NCBI GenBank assembly: GCA_948146395.1
Contig: OX411544.1
Coordinates: forward strand, 95,405,232 to 95,469,231
Source of the DNA: Fragum whitleyi
Lineage: Eukaryota; Mollusca; Bivalvia; Cardiida; Cardiidae
Direction: 5' to 3'
DNA: 64,000 nt
Part shown: positions 1 to 11,420 of the stretch, piece after piece
How positions within the stretch are numbered: the first letter of the stretch is position 1
Layout of the letters: each line of letters opens with the position of its first letter
Translations under genes and position numbers: made by a program
Notes under the pieces: model-generated
The model's database searches: none
What the model was told of the DNA's origin: nothing
What the model saw: the letters and a program-made list of their open reading frames with translations, nothing else

Positions 1-393
1 CATGGACACGATGATCAAACAGTAGTTAACAGCACAGATGATATCACACCAGATGGTCCCGAATATCCAGTCATCAGCTATCAGTCCTATCAGAGCACTT
101 AGCATCACCAGACAGGTGTTTGTAAGGTCTGTAATACTGAGATTAACTAGCAGCATGTTCGAGATGTCTTTTTTCATCTGTCTGTACAGAAACACCACCA
201 TTATCACCCCAATGTTACCCACCAGGGCTATGATCATAATCAATACTAGGAAAAAGCATGCTATAACTGTCTGGGCTATGTGACGTAGCTCTCTACTGTC
301 CCCTTTCTCTGTTAACAATGTTGTGTTCTCCATATTTTTAAACACTAATGCTTGGTCTTCATACTGAATCCTTGTCTTCTCGTGGATCTTATT
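1..393 (-). CDS. Class A (rhodopsin-like) GPCR, N-terminal exon, partial
   Basis: Seven-transmembrane receptor fragment read on the minus strand; it runs off the window start after about 111 residues counted from the ATG at 333-331. Visible landmarks: TM1 with the GN pair (ALVGNIGVIMVVFLY, about residues 36-50), a basic first intracellular loop (RQMKKDIS), TM2 with the conserved Asp (LLVNLSITDL, about 61-70), first extracellular loop WIFG and the TM3 Cys (WIFGTIWC, about 89-96). TM3 onward, including the DRY motif, is missing. A good minus-strand acceptor (pyrimidine tract then CCAG at 397-394) precedes the exon. The frame stays open from 393 to the ATG, so the 20 residues before that Met may be coding or 5' UTR. 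The family is clear; the ligand is not. An aminergic-like or orphan receptor is possible. It lies antisense to the spectrin gene downstream. Confidence 0.85.
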
Positions 394-456
394 CTGGAAA
401 TAAAGAAAAATAGTCTTAGAGTTCCGGGTAAGCAGGGTAACACGTGTTTATTTGTG

Positions 457-698
457 ATGTGTCATGCGAAAAGGGACCATCTGTGTAGTGCTTAAAGCGC
501 TGATTGCACAGACTGACTTGGGTCGAAACTTTTGACTTTAAGCTAATTTTCTGAATTTCTTGAGTGATTATTCTACCATTCTGTGACAGAATTTTCGAAA
601 AAGCGGCCTCTTGTTGGCCTTTACTAGAATCAATCTCTTTTTCAAATATTTCTTTTACAGAATTTCAAAATGGTCCCTTTTCACGTGACAGGTCACAT
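457..698. mobile_element. MITE with GGGACCAT terminal inverted repeats
   Basis: Inverted ends: left ATGTGTCATGCG followed by AAAGGGACCAT; right ATGGTCCCTTTT followed by a CACGTGACAGGTCACAT-like end. There is no coding potential. Relatives lie at 37076-37600 (split by a SINE) and 60277-60540. The transposase superfamily is not determined. Confidence 0.7.
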
Positions 699-1418
699 TT
701 GTTATTTTTCAATAAAAACATCACACCTGTGTTGTAGGTCCTTTTTTGAAATGTCTCTTCACGATAATTGTAATGTGAGGTCTCACAACTGAGGGTTTGT
801 CGCGTTTTTATATACCTGTCAAAAATCTCCCCTTCCTAAAATTTTTATAAGACTCTTATGCTACGTTTACACCATGTTCCCGGTAGCCACGGCAGCCCCG
901 TTTCAGACGACCGTGGACAAAACGGCATGAACGTGAGGCAACGTAGGGGGGCGGGATAGGCAAATGTGACGGACTGTGATTGCCGGGGTTGCCGTGCCAG
1001 ATTTTTTGGCTGTCAAAAAATTTGCCACGGCAATCACGGCGGAAATGAGAAACGTAGTAGGCCGTAGAAAAACGGGAATGAATGCAACGAACCGTGACAG
1101 TACTTAGCAGGCCGTTACAAAACTTGGAGGCGATCCGTAGTGCGAAGGGAAGCGTGAGTGTTCCCCGGCATCTCACGGTGTTTTCAAGTTGTGTCACGTT
1201 CTGCTGCGTTTTGTCACGGTTCTTCCAAGGTTACTGCGCGTTCTGTCACGTTTTGCCAAGTTGTTCTACGTTCCTCACGGAAAGCTATGGTGTATGTTAA
1301 CCGTTTTGTTACGTTCGGTCATGGCGCATCCCAGCGAGTTGCGTTTACATGCCCGGTGGGACACGACACGTTCCGTTCTACTACTGACTGACACGATGAG
1401 CACGGTCTGCGTTTGGAG

Positions 1419-1480
1419 TATAAAAAGCAAGCCGTTTGTCAGTCAAGTTTCATTCGATCGACGAGAATAGGACGAGCATG
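1419..1480 (+). promoter_or_regulatory. TATA box and start codon of a vestigial Harbinger-element gene (plus)
   Basis: TATAAAAAG at 1419-1427 is followed 51 nt later by ATG at 1478-1480. The reading frame gives MPPKK and then stops. A nearby frame stays basic (VKTGKGTMPCTIRAGK) before stopping. It looks like the 5' end of a short basic protein, possibly the Myb-like second protein of Harbinger elements. That identity is inference. Confidence 0.45.
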
Positions 1481-1669
1481 CCACCAAAAAAGTAAAGACG
1501 GGTAAGGGTACGATGCCCTGCACCATCCGAGCAGGAAAATAATTCTTGTCCGCCTTCTTCCTGACTGCTGTACTGTTGTTTCGCCTCTCTGCAACTTCTG
1601 ATGGACAGACTTGATATATGCGCCTAGCAAACATTCAAATACAAAGTCTTCTTCGTCTGAAATATCCAT
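1439..1669 (-). pseudogene. Vestigial start of a Harbinger-type transposase gene
   Basis: The minus-strand ATG at 1669-1667 opens a 76-codon frame beginning MDISDEEDFVFECLLG. The acidic start is followed by a basic stretch (SGRRRTR) and an aromatic stretch (FWWHARPILVDR). A WW-x(2)-RPIL-like motif near the N-terminus recalls PIF/Harbinger transposases, but there is no catalytic DDE core, so this is a leftover of internal deletion. A TATA box (TATAAATA, minus strand, 1724-1717) lies 48 nt upstream. The next minus-strand frame does not rescue a longer protein. Transposase identity is tentative. Confidence 0.4.
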
Positions 1670-1716
1670 GGTTTTATCAGTCTTAGGATGGCAAAGATTG
1701 CTACTGCTTTTGGGGG

Positions 1717-1724
1717 TATTTATA
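1717..1724 (-). promoter_or_regulatory. TATA box for the vestigial minus-strand gene
   Basis: TATAAATA on the minus strand, 48 nt before the ATG at 1669. It faces the plus-strand TATA box at 1419, so the two promoters converge on the deleted centre of the element. Confidence 0.45.
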
Positions 1725-2149
1725 CCGTGGCAACAAACGCGATACAATACCTCTTGGCATCCACGTTTGTCCGTAGAAAGCCATGACAGACCGTGAAATA
1801 ACGTAACAGACCTTGCTCAAAACGTGGGAATCGTGAGGGAACTTAACTATGCCGTAACGGAACGTACTGGCATCCGTCGTAGACCATGGACTAAAACGGG
1901 GACATCCGTGGTTGACCGTGCTCTAAACCGTAGTGTGCCTTAGAGCCTCTGGGGCTACCCAGTCACGGTCGGTTACGAGTCGCAGGTAAACTTAACAAGA
2001 CGTAACAAAACGTGAAAACGGAGACAAAAACAACCAAACTCTCACGGCGCGCTACGTTTCGGACAAACGGGGCTGCTGTGGCTGCCGTGAACATGGTGTA
2101 AACGTAGCATTAAGTATTTGGAATAAAAAACACATGCATCCTTCCAAGA

Positions 2150-2435
2150 ATGAACATATTACCAGCAGGGAAGGGAACTCAGTAGATTAAGATTGAAAAG
2201 AAGACCAACTCCAGTGGAGGTCAACTGGAGTTCACATATCAAGAATTTTCTTACAGGAAGTCAGTTGATAATTTTAGATGCTGAAAAAAGTACGGTATAG
2301 CAAGTTTCAACCATAGTCAGTCTGCCCAGTTGACCTTGTCTGGTTTAGGTCAACACATAAATACCAAAGAAAGTCACCCTCTGTCTGACTGGCCACACAT
2401 ATATATTTCCATTGCCTCAAGATAACCTGATCATG
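2150..2435. repeat. Degenerate relative of the GGGACCAT MITE
   Basis: Contains the internal signature of that family (GGTCAACTGGAG near 2218, TCAAGAATTTTCTTACAGG, and CATAGTCAGTCTGCCCA near 2313), as seen at 60277-60540, but the terminal repeats are decayed. It lies directly between the Harbinger-like element and a SINE. Confidence 0.4.
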
Positions 2436-2439
2436 TAGG

Positions 2440-2702
2440 AGCTGTCATAGCCCAGGTGGTAGCATGTTGGACTGTCAATCTAAAGGTCCCCGGTTTGATC
2501 CCTGATGGTGGCACTCATCCTTTCTGACTATTTGTCTCTCACCAATCAGTTGATAATTGTAGACCTATGCGAGATAGCTCCTGGATAATAGAAAAGGATG
2601 TGATGGTAGAACTGGTGTGAGAAATACCAGGAATCCCTTGTTAGGTGCTCCAGCTGTCAGGATATAACTGAAAGATTGTTGAAAGCGGCGTAAAACTCCT
2701 TA
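2440..2702 (+). mobile_element. tRNA-derived SINE
   Basis: The head has polymerase III box A (TAGCCCAGGTGGTAGCATG) and box B (GGTTTGATCCC, 2490-2500). The conserved body follows: TTTGTCTCTCACCAAT, GTAGACCTATG, GAGAAATACCAGGAAT, GGTGCTCCAGC. The tail is TGTTGAAAGCGGCGTAAAAC. It is one of about 15 copies of this family in the window and resembles the V-SINE/Meta-SINE type elements reported from molluscs. Confidence 0.85.
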
Positions 2703-3308
2703 AGTTTGCCCCTTATTAGGGTGACTGACCTTGTTGCAACTGTTGTGTAGGAGGGAATTAGCCTCAAGTTAACCTCTGATGGAGTCAGGTCGTTTTTCCA
2801 ACTGATTGTTTCATTTGAATTTGATGCCAATGAGAAATCAAATTCAGTGTTTTTTTTAACTGTAATGCATCTCAATTTATATCATAAAATGTCTGTCACG
2901 TTTTTGTTTTAATCAATTTAACAGAAAACGTGATTTTGATATTTTAATGTTTCTTTGTTAACATGTGTAGGAAAATACATCCTGAAAATGGTATTATGAT
3001 TGGTTGAACCAGGAATCACAAACCAGGTTTGAATGGAAACTTTCCTGCTACTGTTTGTTTAAGTTTAACTCAGCAAATATTTTTCCACAGAATAGTTTGT
3101 AAATAAAACATCTTGACATATGCAGAATTTTAGATAATAATTGCAATGTGTCAACTTCAAACCTTACTATCAAATGGACAACCTTTACTATGAAAGAAGA
3201 GATAAAAAAATAAAGAAAAAAATCATTGCCCTTCTTGGACATGAAAATTGTTTCTTTTTATAGCATTTTGTGGTCCTAGGTTTGATAATAAACAGCATCA
3301 AAGATATT

Positions 3309-3935
3309 TTAGCTCCCCTGGCGGAAGGCCACTTGGGCTTTTGTCATGGTGTTGTGTCCGTCATGGGTCCATCCATCTGTGCATCCGTGCGTCCAGTCGT
3401 AAACTTTTTCTTAAAGGATCTTCTCCTCAGAAACTACTGAAAAACAAGGCTTTAATAGGTGTGGCCAATTTCCATATTTGGTAAAATGTGACTTTTCTCA
3501 GAATTTTACCAATGGATATGAACCAAATTTCACTGGAATGATCCTCAAGTGACCCTTCATCAGTCTACAAAAAGTTATTGTAATTTCATGAATGATATGT
3601 CATTTATGAGCAGAGGTCATTTCTGTATTTATGTTATATAGTCGAAACTTTTAAATTCATTTTATCAGAATCTTACCTATTATGGATATTAACCAAATTT
3701 CACTGGAATAGTCCTCAGGTGACCCTTTGTCAGTCTACAAAAAGATATTGTGATCAGATGAAAAATATGTCATTCATTGGCGGAGGACATTTCTTTAGAA
3801 TTAAAACAGATGGATTTCAACCAAATATCATGGGAATTTTGTTTCTGTGAAGTTGTATCAGTCTGCAAAAATATTTTGATTAGATGAACAGCATGCTTTT
3901 TATTGGCAGCTAGAGGACATTTGACCACCCTATTG
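3309..3935 (+). repeat. Modular repeat (TTTTAGCTCCCCTGG type) with tandem monomers
   Basis: Starts with TTTTAGCTCCCCTGGCGG, then a CCGTC/CATCCGTGCGTCC microsatellite-like tract, then monomers marked by ATGAACCAAATTTCACTGG and GACCC.TCATCAGTCTAC. A better-preserved sister is at 20190-21300. No coding capacity. Confidence 0.6.
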
Positions 3936-4345
3936 GTATCACCTAGTAGATGATTTTTCTAGTCTTATAGAATTTAATAGGTTTAAAGATTGTAGAAGGA
4001 ACAAAACTCTTTTAAAATCCAAATGTGTAGAAACATTAGGTGAAATAGGTAGCCTGAGAATGAGTGTAGGACAAAATCCCTCCTTGACAAAATATCTCCC
4101 AGAAATAAACCCCACGGACAAAAGACCTCCTAGATATAAGCCCTCCTGGACAAAAGACCTCCCCTAAATATTATAAATATGAATGATACACTTGTGTGTA
4201 AAACATTGTAGGAAAAATAAGGCAGACTCAAATGCAAAGTTTCTTTTTTCTTTCCTGAATTTTTCTTTGATAAAAGCATTGTACATTTTATCTTAGTTTA
4301 AATGACTAATCAATTTCCATCATATCATTTTTAAAAACATTCATG

Positions 4346-4625
4346 CCGCTGTCAAAGCTCAGCTGGTAGTGTGTCAGACTATCAATCCAGAGGTCCAGGG
4401 TTTGATCCCTGATAGCGGCACTCATTCTTTCCAACTATTTGTCTCTCACCAATGGGTTGATATTCGTAGACCTATGTGAGATAGCAGCTGGAGGCTAGGA
4501 AAAGTTGTGATGGTAGAACTGGTGAAAGAAATACCAGGAAACCATTGCTAGGTGCTCCAGCCGCTCTGATATAACTAAAACAATGTTGAAAGCGGCGTAA
4601 AACTCCATTCAATTAATTAAATTAA
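4346..4625 (+). mobile_element. tRNA-derived SINE
   Basis: Complete copy: box A region AAGCTCAGCTGGTAGTGTG, box B GGGTTTGATCCC near 4397, conserved body, and tail GTTGAAAGCGGCGTAAAAC followed by CCATTCAATTAATTAA. Confidence 0.88.
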
Positions 4626-4689
4626 AACATTTGTATATATAAATAATTTTAATTGAAACATTGTGTGAAAAGAGGATGCTGTTTCCACT

Positions 4690-5137
4690 TTTAGTTCTTA
4701 CATGTGTTTCCCACCAATGAATTGATAATCATTAACCTATATGGGATGAGCAGCTGGAGGCTTGGAAAGGATGTCATGGAAGTAAGAATGAGAGATATAC
4801 CATGAGTCCCTGGGGTCCGTTTTACTAAACTTCTTACGAAAAAATTAATCGTAAGTCAAAATCACGAATCATACCTGGTATTTTCATTAATTGTTAGATT
4901 CCGCCTTGAAATATCTCATTGGAATCGTCTCAAGAAGACGATTCCAATGAGATGATGCATGGCAGAATTCCATATTTAACTAATTCTGTAGGAGCAACTT
5001 TAATTTTTGACTTAAGCAAAAAACGATTGTAAGATGATTAGTAAAACGGGCCCCTGATGAGGTGATCCTGAATCCCAATGATATGACTGAGAAAAACTGT
5101 TACATGAGCTTAAACCCTATTCAACTAAACAAACAAA
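4690..5137 (+). mobile_element. SINE body split by a palindromic MITE
   Basis: SINE body sequence (TTTCCCACCAATGAATTG to GAGAGATATACCATGAGTCC) stops at about 4811 and resumes at about 5055 (TGATGAGGTGATCCTGAATC to TTAAACCCTATTCAACTAA). The intervening 243 bp are a separate inserted element. The tRNA head is missing. Confidence 0.7.
4812..5054. mobile_element. Palindromic MITE with GTTTTACTAA ends
   Basis: The ends are GGGGTCCGTTTTACTAA and TTAGTAAAACGGGCCCC. Long inverted symmetry continues inward, with a central hairpin of CATTGGAATCGTCT and AGACGATTCCAATG. It is inserted in a SINE. A second copy is at 59703-59942. Confidence 0.75.
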
Positions 5138-5271
5138 GGAGCATTTCGTTGGTGCTTTAAACAAGCTGTAGTTACGAGGTTTTGGTAGAAAATCGAGGAT
5201 TTCTTGGCCTAGCATCTGCAAAAAATCATTCCTTACTCATGTTTACTTGTCCAGTGATAGACTAAGTCTGG

Positions 5272-5630
5272 AGTTGATTGTCATTTTTCTCATTACTGCA
5301 TATTTTCTACTAGAATGTCCAATATTGAGTCAATATTAGCAGTACCTGACAGGATTAATGAGCTTGATTACTTACAAGCTTGTTGCTGATGATGTCCTTA
5401 ATATAAGCTCAACTCTTCTCTCTAGTATGTCATCAACTGTCCACCATCAGTATTTTCAGTGCTTTGATTTCTTACCAATGCATGTTTTCTAGTAGAATGT
5501 CCAATATTGAGTCAATATTAGCAGTACCTGACAGGATTAAGAGCTTGATTGCTTACAATCCTGTTACTAGTGAGTCCTCTATGAGAGCTTATTATTAATC
5601 AAGCTTTTCCTTCTCACATACATTTTATAT
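5272..5630. repeat. Two-copy tandem duplication, period about 182 bp
   Basis: The block around 5310-5378 (AGAATGTCCAATATTGAG, GCAGTACCTGACAGGATTAA) recurs almost exactly at 5492-5560. The flanks of each unit are more diverged. No coding sequence. Confidence 0.75.
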
Positions 5631-5639
5631 GTAGTGTGG

Positions 5640-8600
5640 ATGAAGATCAGACAGCCTTCTTTCTATACTTTGTTTGAGACCTAATGTCAGCTACTACTAC
5701 CCCCTGACGTTACACGTAACATCAACTTTCTAGACACTTTTGCAATACAAATTTGTCAAAAAAATATTAGGTTTTTTAATGCCTATTTTTGGATAAATGT
5801 ATTGAGATAAGAAGAGCAAATAGCATAGTGCGTTTTAACATTTTAATTCAACTGATAGTTTAAAATTACTTTTACATTTATGGACGCTTTATATAAATTA
5901 TTGTGTGTGCATATACATTTATAACCAAAATATTATAAATCTGAGTACAAATACTTATTTACAGTGTCTCTTTTTAATTCTAATACATATTGAATAGCAA
6001 TAGCAATATAAATTATATCTTTTTTGTCAAATTGCGTGAATTCATCGACGTGCAAATGGTGTACGTTAAATGTAGTACACTTGCAGGAATAATTTAGAGT
6101 TAATTTTTAATGGCGATAGGCGTTGTTACACGCAATCATGTATAAAAGAAGCTAGCTGACACAAGTTTTTATATATTCTAAAATTTTGTTCAATTTCAGG
6201 AAAACTTATTAAGGCTTTAGTAGAACCCCTATACAAATTTTGTCTGTACATGTTCCGAAACTTTATGGGTATTTTACTAAGCTATACAAGTTATTTCAAA
6301 CTTGTGTTTTTTAGTCTTCTTTCGTTTCTTTTGTCCTTCTTGTTAGATTTTGTTTACACGTTTATAGTTTTTATCCGGCAAGTCCTTTTATTTTTTTCAT
6401 CATTTGATACTTATAAAATAGAACCTAATTTTAGACTATAAACATATGTTACAATTGTTAAATACAATGTCGAAATTCGTTGAAGGGGACATTTCTGGAG
6501 ACAATTTTGAGAACCAGCAGTTTCTTAACGCAATGGGTTAATATTGCAGGTTATAATTATGAAATTAATCTACAGAAAAAACATTTTTTTAAATTCTAAC
6601 TAGTTATTTACCCATGTGTTGCTATTCGAATTAACATTACCTCAAACTAATGATTGAATGAAAAACAATGTTAGTTTATACTTCGGGGACATTTAAGGAG
6701 ACAATTTTGGTTCAACAGTTAAGCTATTTAAGATATGGATATGAAAACCAAATGAGAGTAAACAAATCTTCGATAAAAACGTATTTTGAAAATGCAATCT
6801 ATATGGGGAATGGATCGTTCGTTCATGAAATAACAAATCGTCTTATATAACTCATGAAGTTTTCTAGTGCCATGGACACTTCCATGTACTTTATAATATC
6901 TCCCATTTCTTATTCCCATTCTCCGCTTTTTAAAAACAAAATTGATAGTGATCAACGTAAACGATCCCTCATCAGTTTGATTGGAATTTTTTTTCTGAAA
7001 ACAATTGCACCTAACATAGAACACCACAGAATATCATCTTACAGGGGAGCTAAGTGTAACACAAGACATTGAAAAATTAGACATTGTTTCAATCTACTAC
7101 GCAGTTCAAAGAAAATTGAAAAATTATTTGGCAAAATTTTGGCAATTCATTTACCTTTCATTTAGTATATAATTCTAACTACCAAAATATAGAGGGTATT
7201 TTTACAAGCGCATTTGAGAGCACTGAAGAAGCTATTTCTTTAAAGTGGCACGAGTATTTGACGTTACGTCTATAACAGTATATTCTAGTCAAGTTTGTCT
7301 AGTTATATGCCCCCAAAACTATGTTTGGAGGGATTTTGACGGTTGGTTGGGCTTTTGGAAGACCTACTTTCTGACTTAAGAACTGTCTCCTATAAACCCC
7401 CCCAAACACAAGAAATCGACAGTAGCTTATTCGTTTCCACTCATTTTCTCAGCATGTAATGGCTGGATTTCATTCAAACTTCGCAATTATGATCAACACC
7501 AAGCAGATATGTGCAAGTCCTATTTTTTTTAAAAGAAGATTGACTTTTGACAAAGAGATATGGCTTTTTGATGGAAAATGGTATTTCATTACGGACAAAC
7601 ACTTAAATATATGGGGGTATAAGTCTGCTTTGGGACAGTCTAGTTATTTTTAATCTTGTGAATTTGATATGTTATAAAATACAGGTTTTGTTTCTGTTAT
7701 TACCGTAATTTTTGAAGATCTCTGTATGATATGAATTAGATTATGTATGTTATGTGTATCTTGTATGTATTTTATCTTGAAATGATGATGCAAAAAAGTA
7801 CATGTTATACTAGGCTACTGCATGCCCATAAATTAGGGCAGCAGCTGACTGGAGATTCAAAAGAAATGGAAGATTTTTTAAGTCGCCATTTGTCAAAATG
7901 GCAGACTTATTGCGATTAGCTGGAATGGTGTATATGGTGATAGTGTACTGGGTGTCTGTATACTGGTTTAGGCAAAGAACTATTTTTTTTCTGAAATTTA
8001 CTCTATCTCTTTGCACCCGACCCAATGACACCAAAAAGTAGCGCAGACAGTTTAATAAAAGCAGCTATTTTGTTTGTTTATTGTAATACTTTGACTTATA
8101 TTTTTCCTTGTCAAGATAAACACAATCTTATGAAAACTTCATAATGGATATCTTGTTGCAAAATTAGTACGCCGAGGATTCTACAAATTTTATTGTCAGG
8201 TAAATCATCGATCTTTGTATTGCACGTTTAACCACTAGGTGAGTAGACAAATTGTTTTGGCTTGGCCGTCTGTTTTTTTTTATTCATCAATCAATGTTGA
8301 ATTTAACGAAAACCTTCCATCCACATCATTGATTTAGCCTTTCAAAAACATCGTTCTAGCGATTCTCAAGCCGTAGCCGTAGGCCACCATATTGGAAAGA
8401 TTGATGCCCCAGATTTATACATGTAAACAAAAACGGTCCCGCTTTGTATTTCACTTCCACACAAATATTCGTTCAATGTATTTGATGAATTAATTAGTGC
8501 GTGGGCAATTTATATAAGAAAAAAAAATCTGATAGTGCTTGAGCCGAGGGCTTCCATTGTATTGACCTAATTTTATTTTGTAACAGCTTTTATGATACTA

Positions 8601-9560
8601 CGATTTTGATAATCCAGTACACAACTTTTCAATTCTACAGGATACCGGTTTACATTGAACCAGTCAAGTAAAGATATTGTTGATAAGAATTCAAGAGTGC
8701 TATTTTCGAACGGAATTAAATTCTGAACATCGATGTCAAATCAGTCAGATAGGTTTTACTTTCGTTTTGAACTGAAGTGATAAGCTCTTTTTTTTTTCAA
8801 AAAATATGATTATTCAGAGGTTGGGTTTTTTGTAGTGTTTATACTTCGCATATCTGTCCAATTGCTTGGACCACTAACCGCTTATATTAATATGAATTGT
8901 CTTGATCATTGAAGTTTGAAACAAAAACTTGATCTACATGCACTAATGAACATTATCAGGAATTTGAACCAGGTTTTTGTTTTAACTTGATATTCTCTAT
9001 GAATAACATTTGACAATTGATACATCTTGAACTGGAAATTGACTTTGGATTTTGATTCTCAGGAGTTTGAAATTGAAAGTGAAAAAATGTTGTTGTTTGG
9101 GAAAGGGTTAATATAATATATCTTTTCTTCTGCAACTCCTTTCAAATTGTATCACCCAAAAATTTTGCCTTTTGGTTAATTGTTGATCATCATAAACCTA
9201 AGTGCAATAAAACACCGGATGCTCAGAGAGGATGTGGTAATAGTGGTGGGAAATCGATGTGTAGGTGTTGCATCCATCACAAAATGACATACTGTTAAAA
9301 GTGCTGTAAATCTACATTTGATCAGTCAGATTCTGCTTAGACAGAACCCTTGAATTGATAGAAAAGGCTTAGCATCTGAAACTGCACAGCAACCTGAACA
9401 AAAGGAGCTTGTAATTCAGCTGTTTTTAGAACAGTAAGTGCTTTGGGGTGAGCTATTGTGATCTCTTATCATCTGTTTGCCTGTAAACAATTCTGTCTCA
9501 AAATCTGAGTTATTGATCACAAATAACCAAAGTTCGAAAATATCATGATAGCATCCTCAT
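5640..9560. other. AT-rich non-coding stretch, nothing recognised
   Basis: No convincing exon, RNA gene or complete repeat is seen on either strand. The few open frames are under 100 codons, low-complexity and unlike known proteins. Minor items: a repeated GGGGACATTT..GGAGACAATTTTG motif near 6485 and 6684, and a G/C-paired CCCCCAAAAC..TTTGGAGGG stretch near 7311 that may be a fragment of a modular repeat. Confidence 0.5.
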
Positions 9561-10261
9561 GGCGACTTTCAGGACCTTCAGGACCTTCAGTCCTTTGATT
9601 TACTGTTTATAAAAACATGCACACTATTAACCACCATGATGCTGAACTAGGATTATTCCTGCTTTTGTAAGAGGCATAAACAAAGGCATAAACAAAGATC
9701 AGTGCCTATAGATATATTGGTACCTACAACAGTTTTGTGCTAAAACCTCAATATGTGAATACCAGAATGTAAAATTAATACTGTAAAATATACAAGCACA
9801 AGATATGAGAGAGTGTATTTTGTATTGAATAAAAGCAATGGAAGTAAAAGCTGATATATATGGCATTAATTATCCTGGATTGAACTTCATTATTATGATC
9901 AGTATCGGATAAAGAATTTATACCGGATTTTGTCCTTTATGTTTACGAAAAATTCTGTACTTTCACTAACTGCTCTTTTGTCAATGCATCACAATTGTCC
10001 ATGATAAGAAACCAGTATTAAATTGGCCATTATTTTGGTAGCTGCAGAATTTTACTGGATGTTCTCAAAATTAAGGAATCCTTCATCAAAGGACCTACTG
10101 TTTAGAATAATATTTTTAAAGCAATGTTATGAAAATGTCATTATAATTTACCATAATCATACAATGGTTAGAATTATGGTTTACAATGATATAATTATTT
10201 GTTGAATGTTGGTTAACGACGTTCACCAGTGTTAAAAAGAGTGAAAAATACAACACTGTAA
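9560..10261. other. Non-coding stretch, nothing recognised
   Basis: AT-rich sequence without exons. It holds only a short direct repeat, CAGGACCTT twice near 9571-9590. Confidence 0.45.
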
Positions 10262-10563
10262 GATCCTCTAAAGAAACTAGTTTGCACTTAGTTTCATTTT
10301 ACTATTTTTCAAGACTTGTCTCCTTCAGACAGCACTGCATCTCAGAAAAGGTGTGCCAAAAGGACTCTATACAGAATGTAGACAGCATAAAGATTCCTTT
10401 TAAATGTTAGATGACAGACCAATTTTGGAGTACTCGAATTTTTGTAACGCGAACAGTTTTAAAGATGATTCGCCGTTTTTGTTTCCCTGTGGTGTAAGGG
10501 AGGTCACTGACCACACTACCAAAATATAATGCCTAAAGGTAGAAAAATTTCAGCATGTGACTC

Positions 10564-10810
10564 TTAACCCTTGTCATGCAGAATAAAGATTGGCTAAAAA
10601 TTTTCATCAAAATCAAAGGGCAAAAAGTACTGAAAGTACCAACTGTAGGTCAATTTTTATTTGAAAAACTAAATCTATTGACAATTCTGGTTGGAAAGTG
10701 AGAAACAGGTGGTGTAGACTAACATCAGACTGCACATATGTGCAGGCTGATGTTTGTCTATAGCTCCTGCCAAAGCAGGAATATTCCGAGATCAGCATGA
10801 CAAGGGTTGA
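10564..10810 (-). mobile_element. TTAA MITE, family A (piggyBac-like), unit 1 of duplication
   Basis: Left end TTAACCCTTGTCATGCAGAA; right end ATCAGCATGACAAGGGTTGA. The CCC..GGG termini beside TTAA match the piggyBac superfamily pattern. No coding capacity; the superfamily call is inference. Confidence 0.75.
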
Positions 10811-11121
10811 TAGAGTATAATATCGTCTAGAGAAAGTAGTGCCCACTTAATTTCATTTTACTATTTTTCAAGACTTGTCTCCTTCAGACAGCACTACATC
10901 TTGGAAAAGGTGTGCCAAAAGGACTCTATACAGAATGTAGACAGCATAAAGATTCCTTTTAAATGTTAGATGACAGACCAATTTTGGAGTACTCGAATTT
11001 TTGTAACGCGAACAGTTTTAAGATGATTTGCCGTTTTTGTTTCCCTGTGTTGTAAGGGAGGTCACTGACCACACTACCAAAATATAATGCCTAAAGGTAG
11101 AAAAATTTCAGCATGTGACTC

Positions 11122-11368
11122 TTAACCCTTGTCATGCTGAATAAATTTTGGCTGAAAATTTTCATAAAAATTAAAGGGCAAAAAGCACTGAAAGTACCAA
11201 CTGTAGGTCATTTTTTATTTGAAAAACTAAATCTATTGACAATTCTGGTTGGAAAGTAAGAAACAGGTGGTGTAGACTAACATCAGACTGCACATATATG
11301 CAGGCTGATGTTTGTCTATAGCTCCTGCCAAAGCAGGAATATTCCGGGTTCAGCATGACAAGGGTTAA
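11122..11368 (-). mobile_element. TTAA MITE, family A (piggyBac-like), unit 2 of duplication
   Basis: Perfect TTAA on both sides; ends TTAACCCTTGTCATGCTGAA and TTCAGCATGACAAGGGTTAA. Internal AGCAGGAATATTCC and CAGACTGCACATAT hairpin arms are shared with the copies at 21957, 43177 and 47312. Confidence 0.82.
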
Positions 11369-11379
11369 AAACACTTATT

Positions 11380-11420
11380 TACTTGAAAAAAAAAAAAAAA
11401 AAAATTCATTCATTCATTCA
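11380..11420. repeat. Poly(A) followed by (ATTC)n microsatellite
   Basis: A run of about 19 A, then ATTCATTCATTCATTC. It sits immediately after the duplicated MITE. Confidence 0.85.

Larger units (their letters stand above)
859..2109. mobile_element. Non-autonomous PIF/Harbinger-like DNA transposon (1251 bp)
   Basis: The terminal inverted repeats begin TGCTACGTTTACACCATG at 859 and end with the complement at 2109; similarity continues about 45 bp inward (CACGGCAGCCCCGTTT). Both ends are flanked by TTA (856-858 and 2110-2112), the 3-bp target duplication typical of PIF/Harbinger. The subterminal regions are packed with short ACGT/CCGT-rich motifs in both orientations, plausible binding sites for the element's own proteins. 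The composition is far richer in G+C and CpG than the surroundings. The centre keeps only remnants of two convergent gene starts, so it cannot move by itself. Superfamily assignment is inferred from TSD length and architecture, not from an intact transposase. Confidence 0.75.
10262..11368. repeat. Tandem duplication, period about 559 bp, each unit ending in a TTAA MITE
   Basis: 10262-10810 and 10821-11368 align along their whole length with few differences (for example TTTCATTTTACTATTTTTC at 10292 and 10851). Each unit consists of about 300 bp of unique sequence followed by a TTAACCCTTGTCATGC-type MITE. The MITE was therefore copied together with its flank, not inserted twice. Confidence 0.88.

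Noticed and set aside
1082..1470. Plus-strand open frames of 72-93 codons
   Set aside because: They lie in the subterminal motif arrays of the Harbinger-like element; the translations are low-complexity repeats of Val/Ser/Phe/Arg.
10687..11374. Paired open frames of 67-77 codons with identical ends (FQPELSIDLVFQIK)
   Set aside because: They are shadows of the duplicated family A MITE and recur wherever that MITE occurs, for example 47282-47509.
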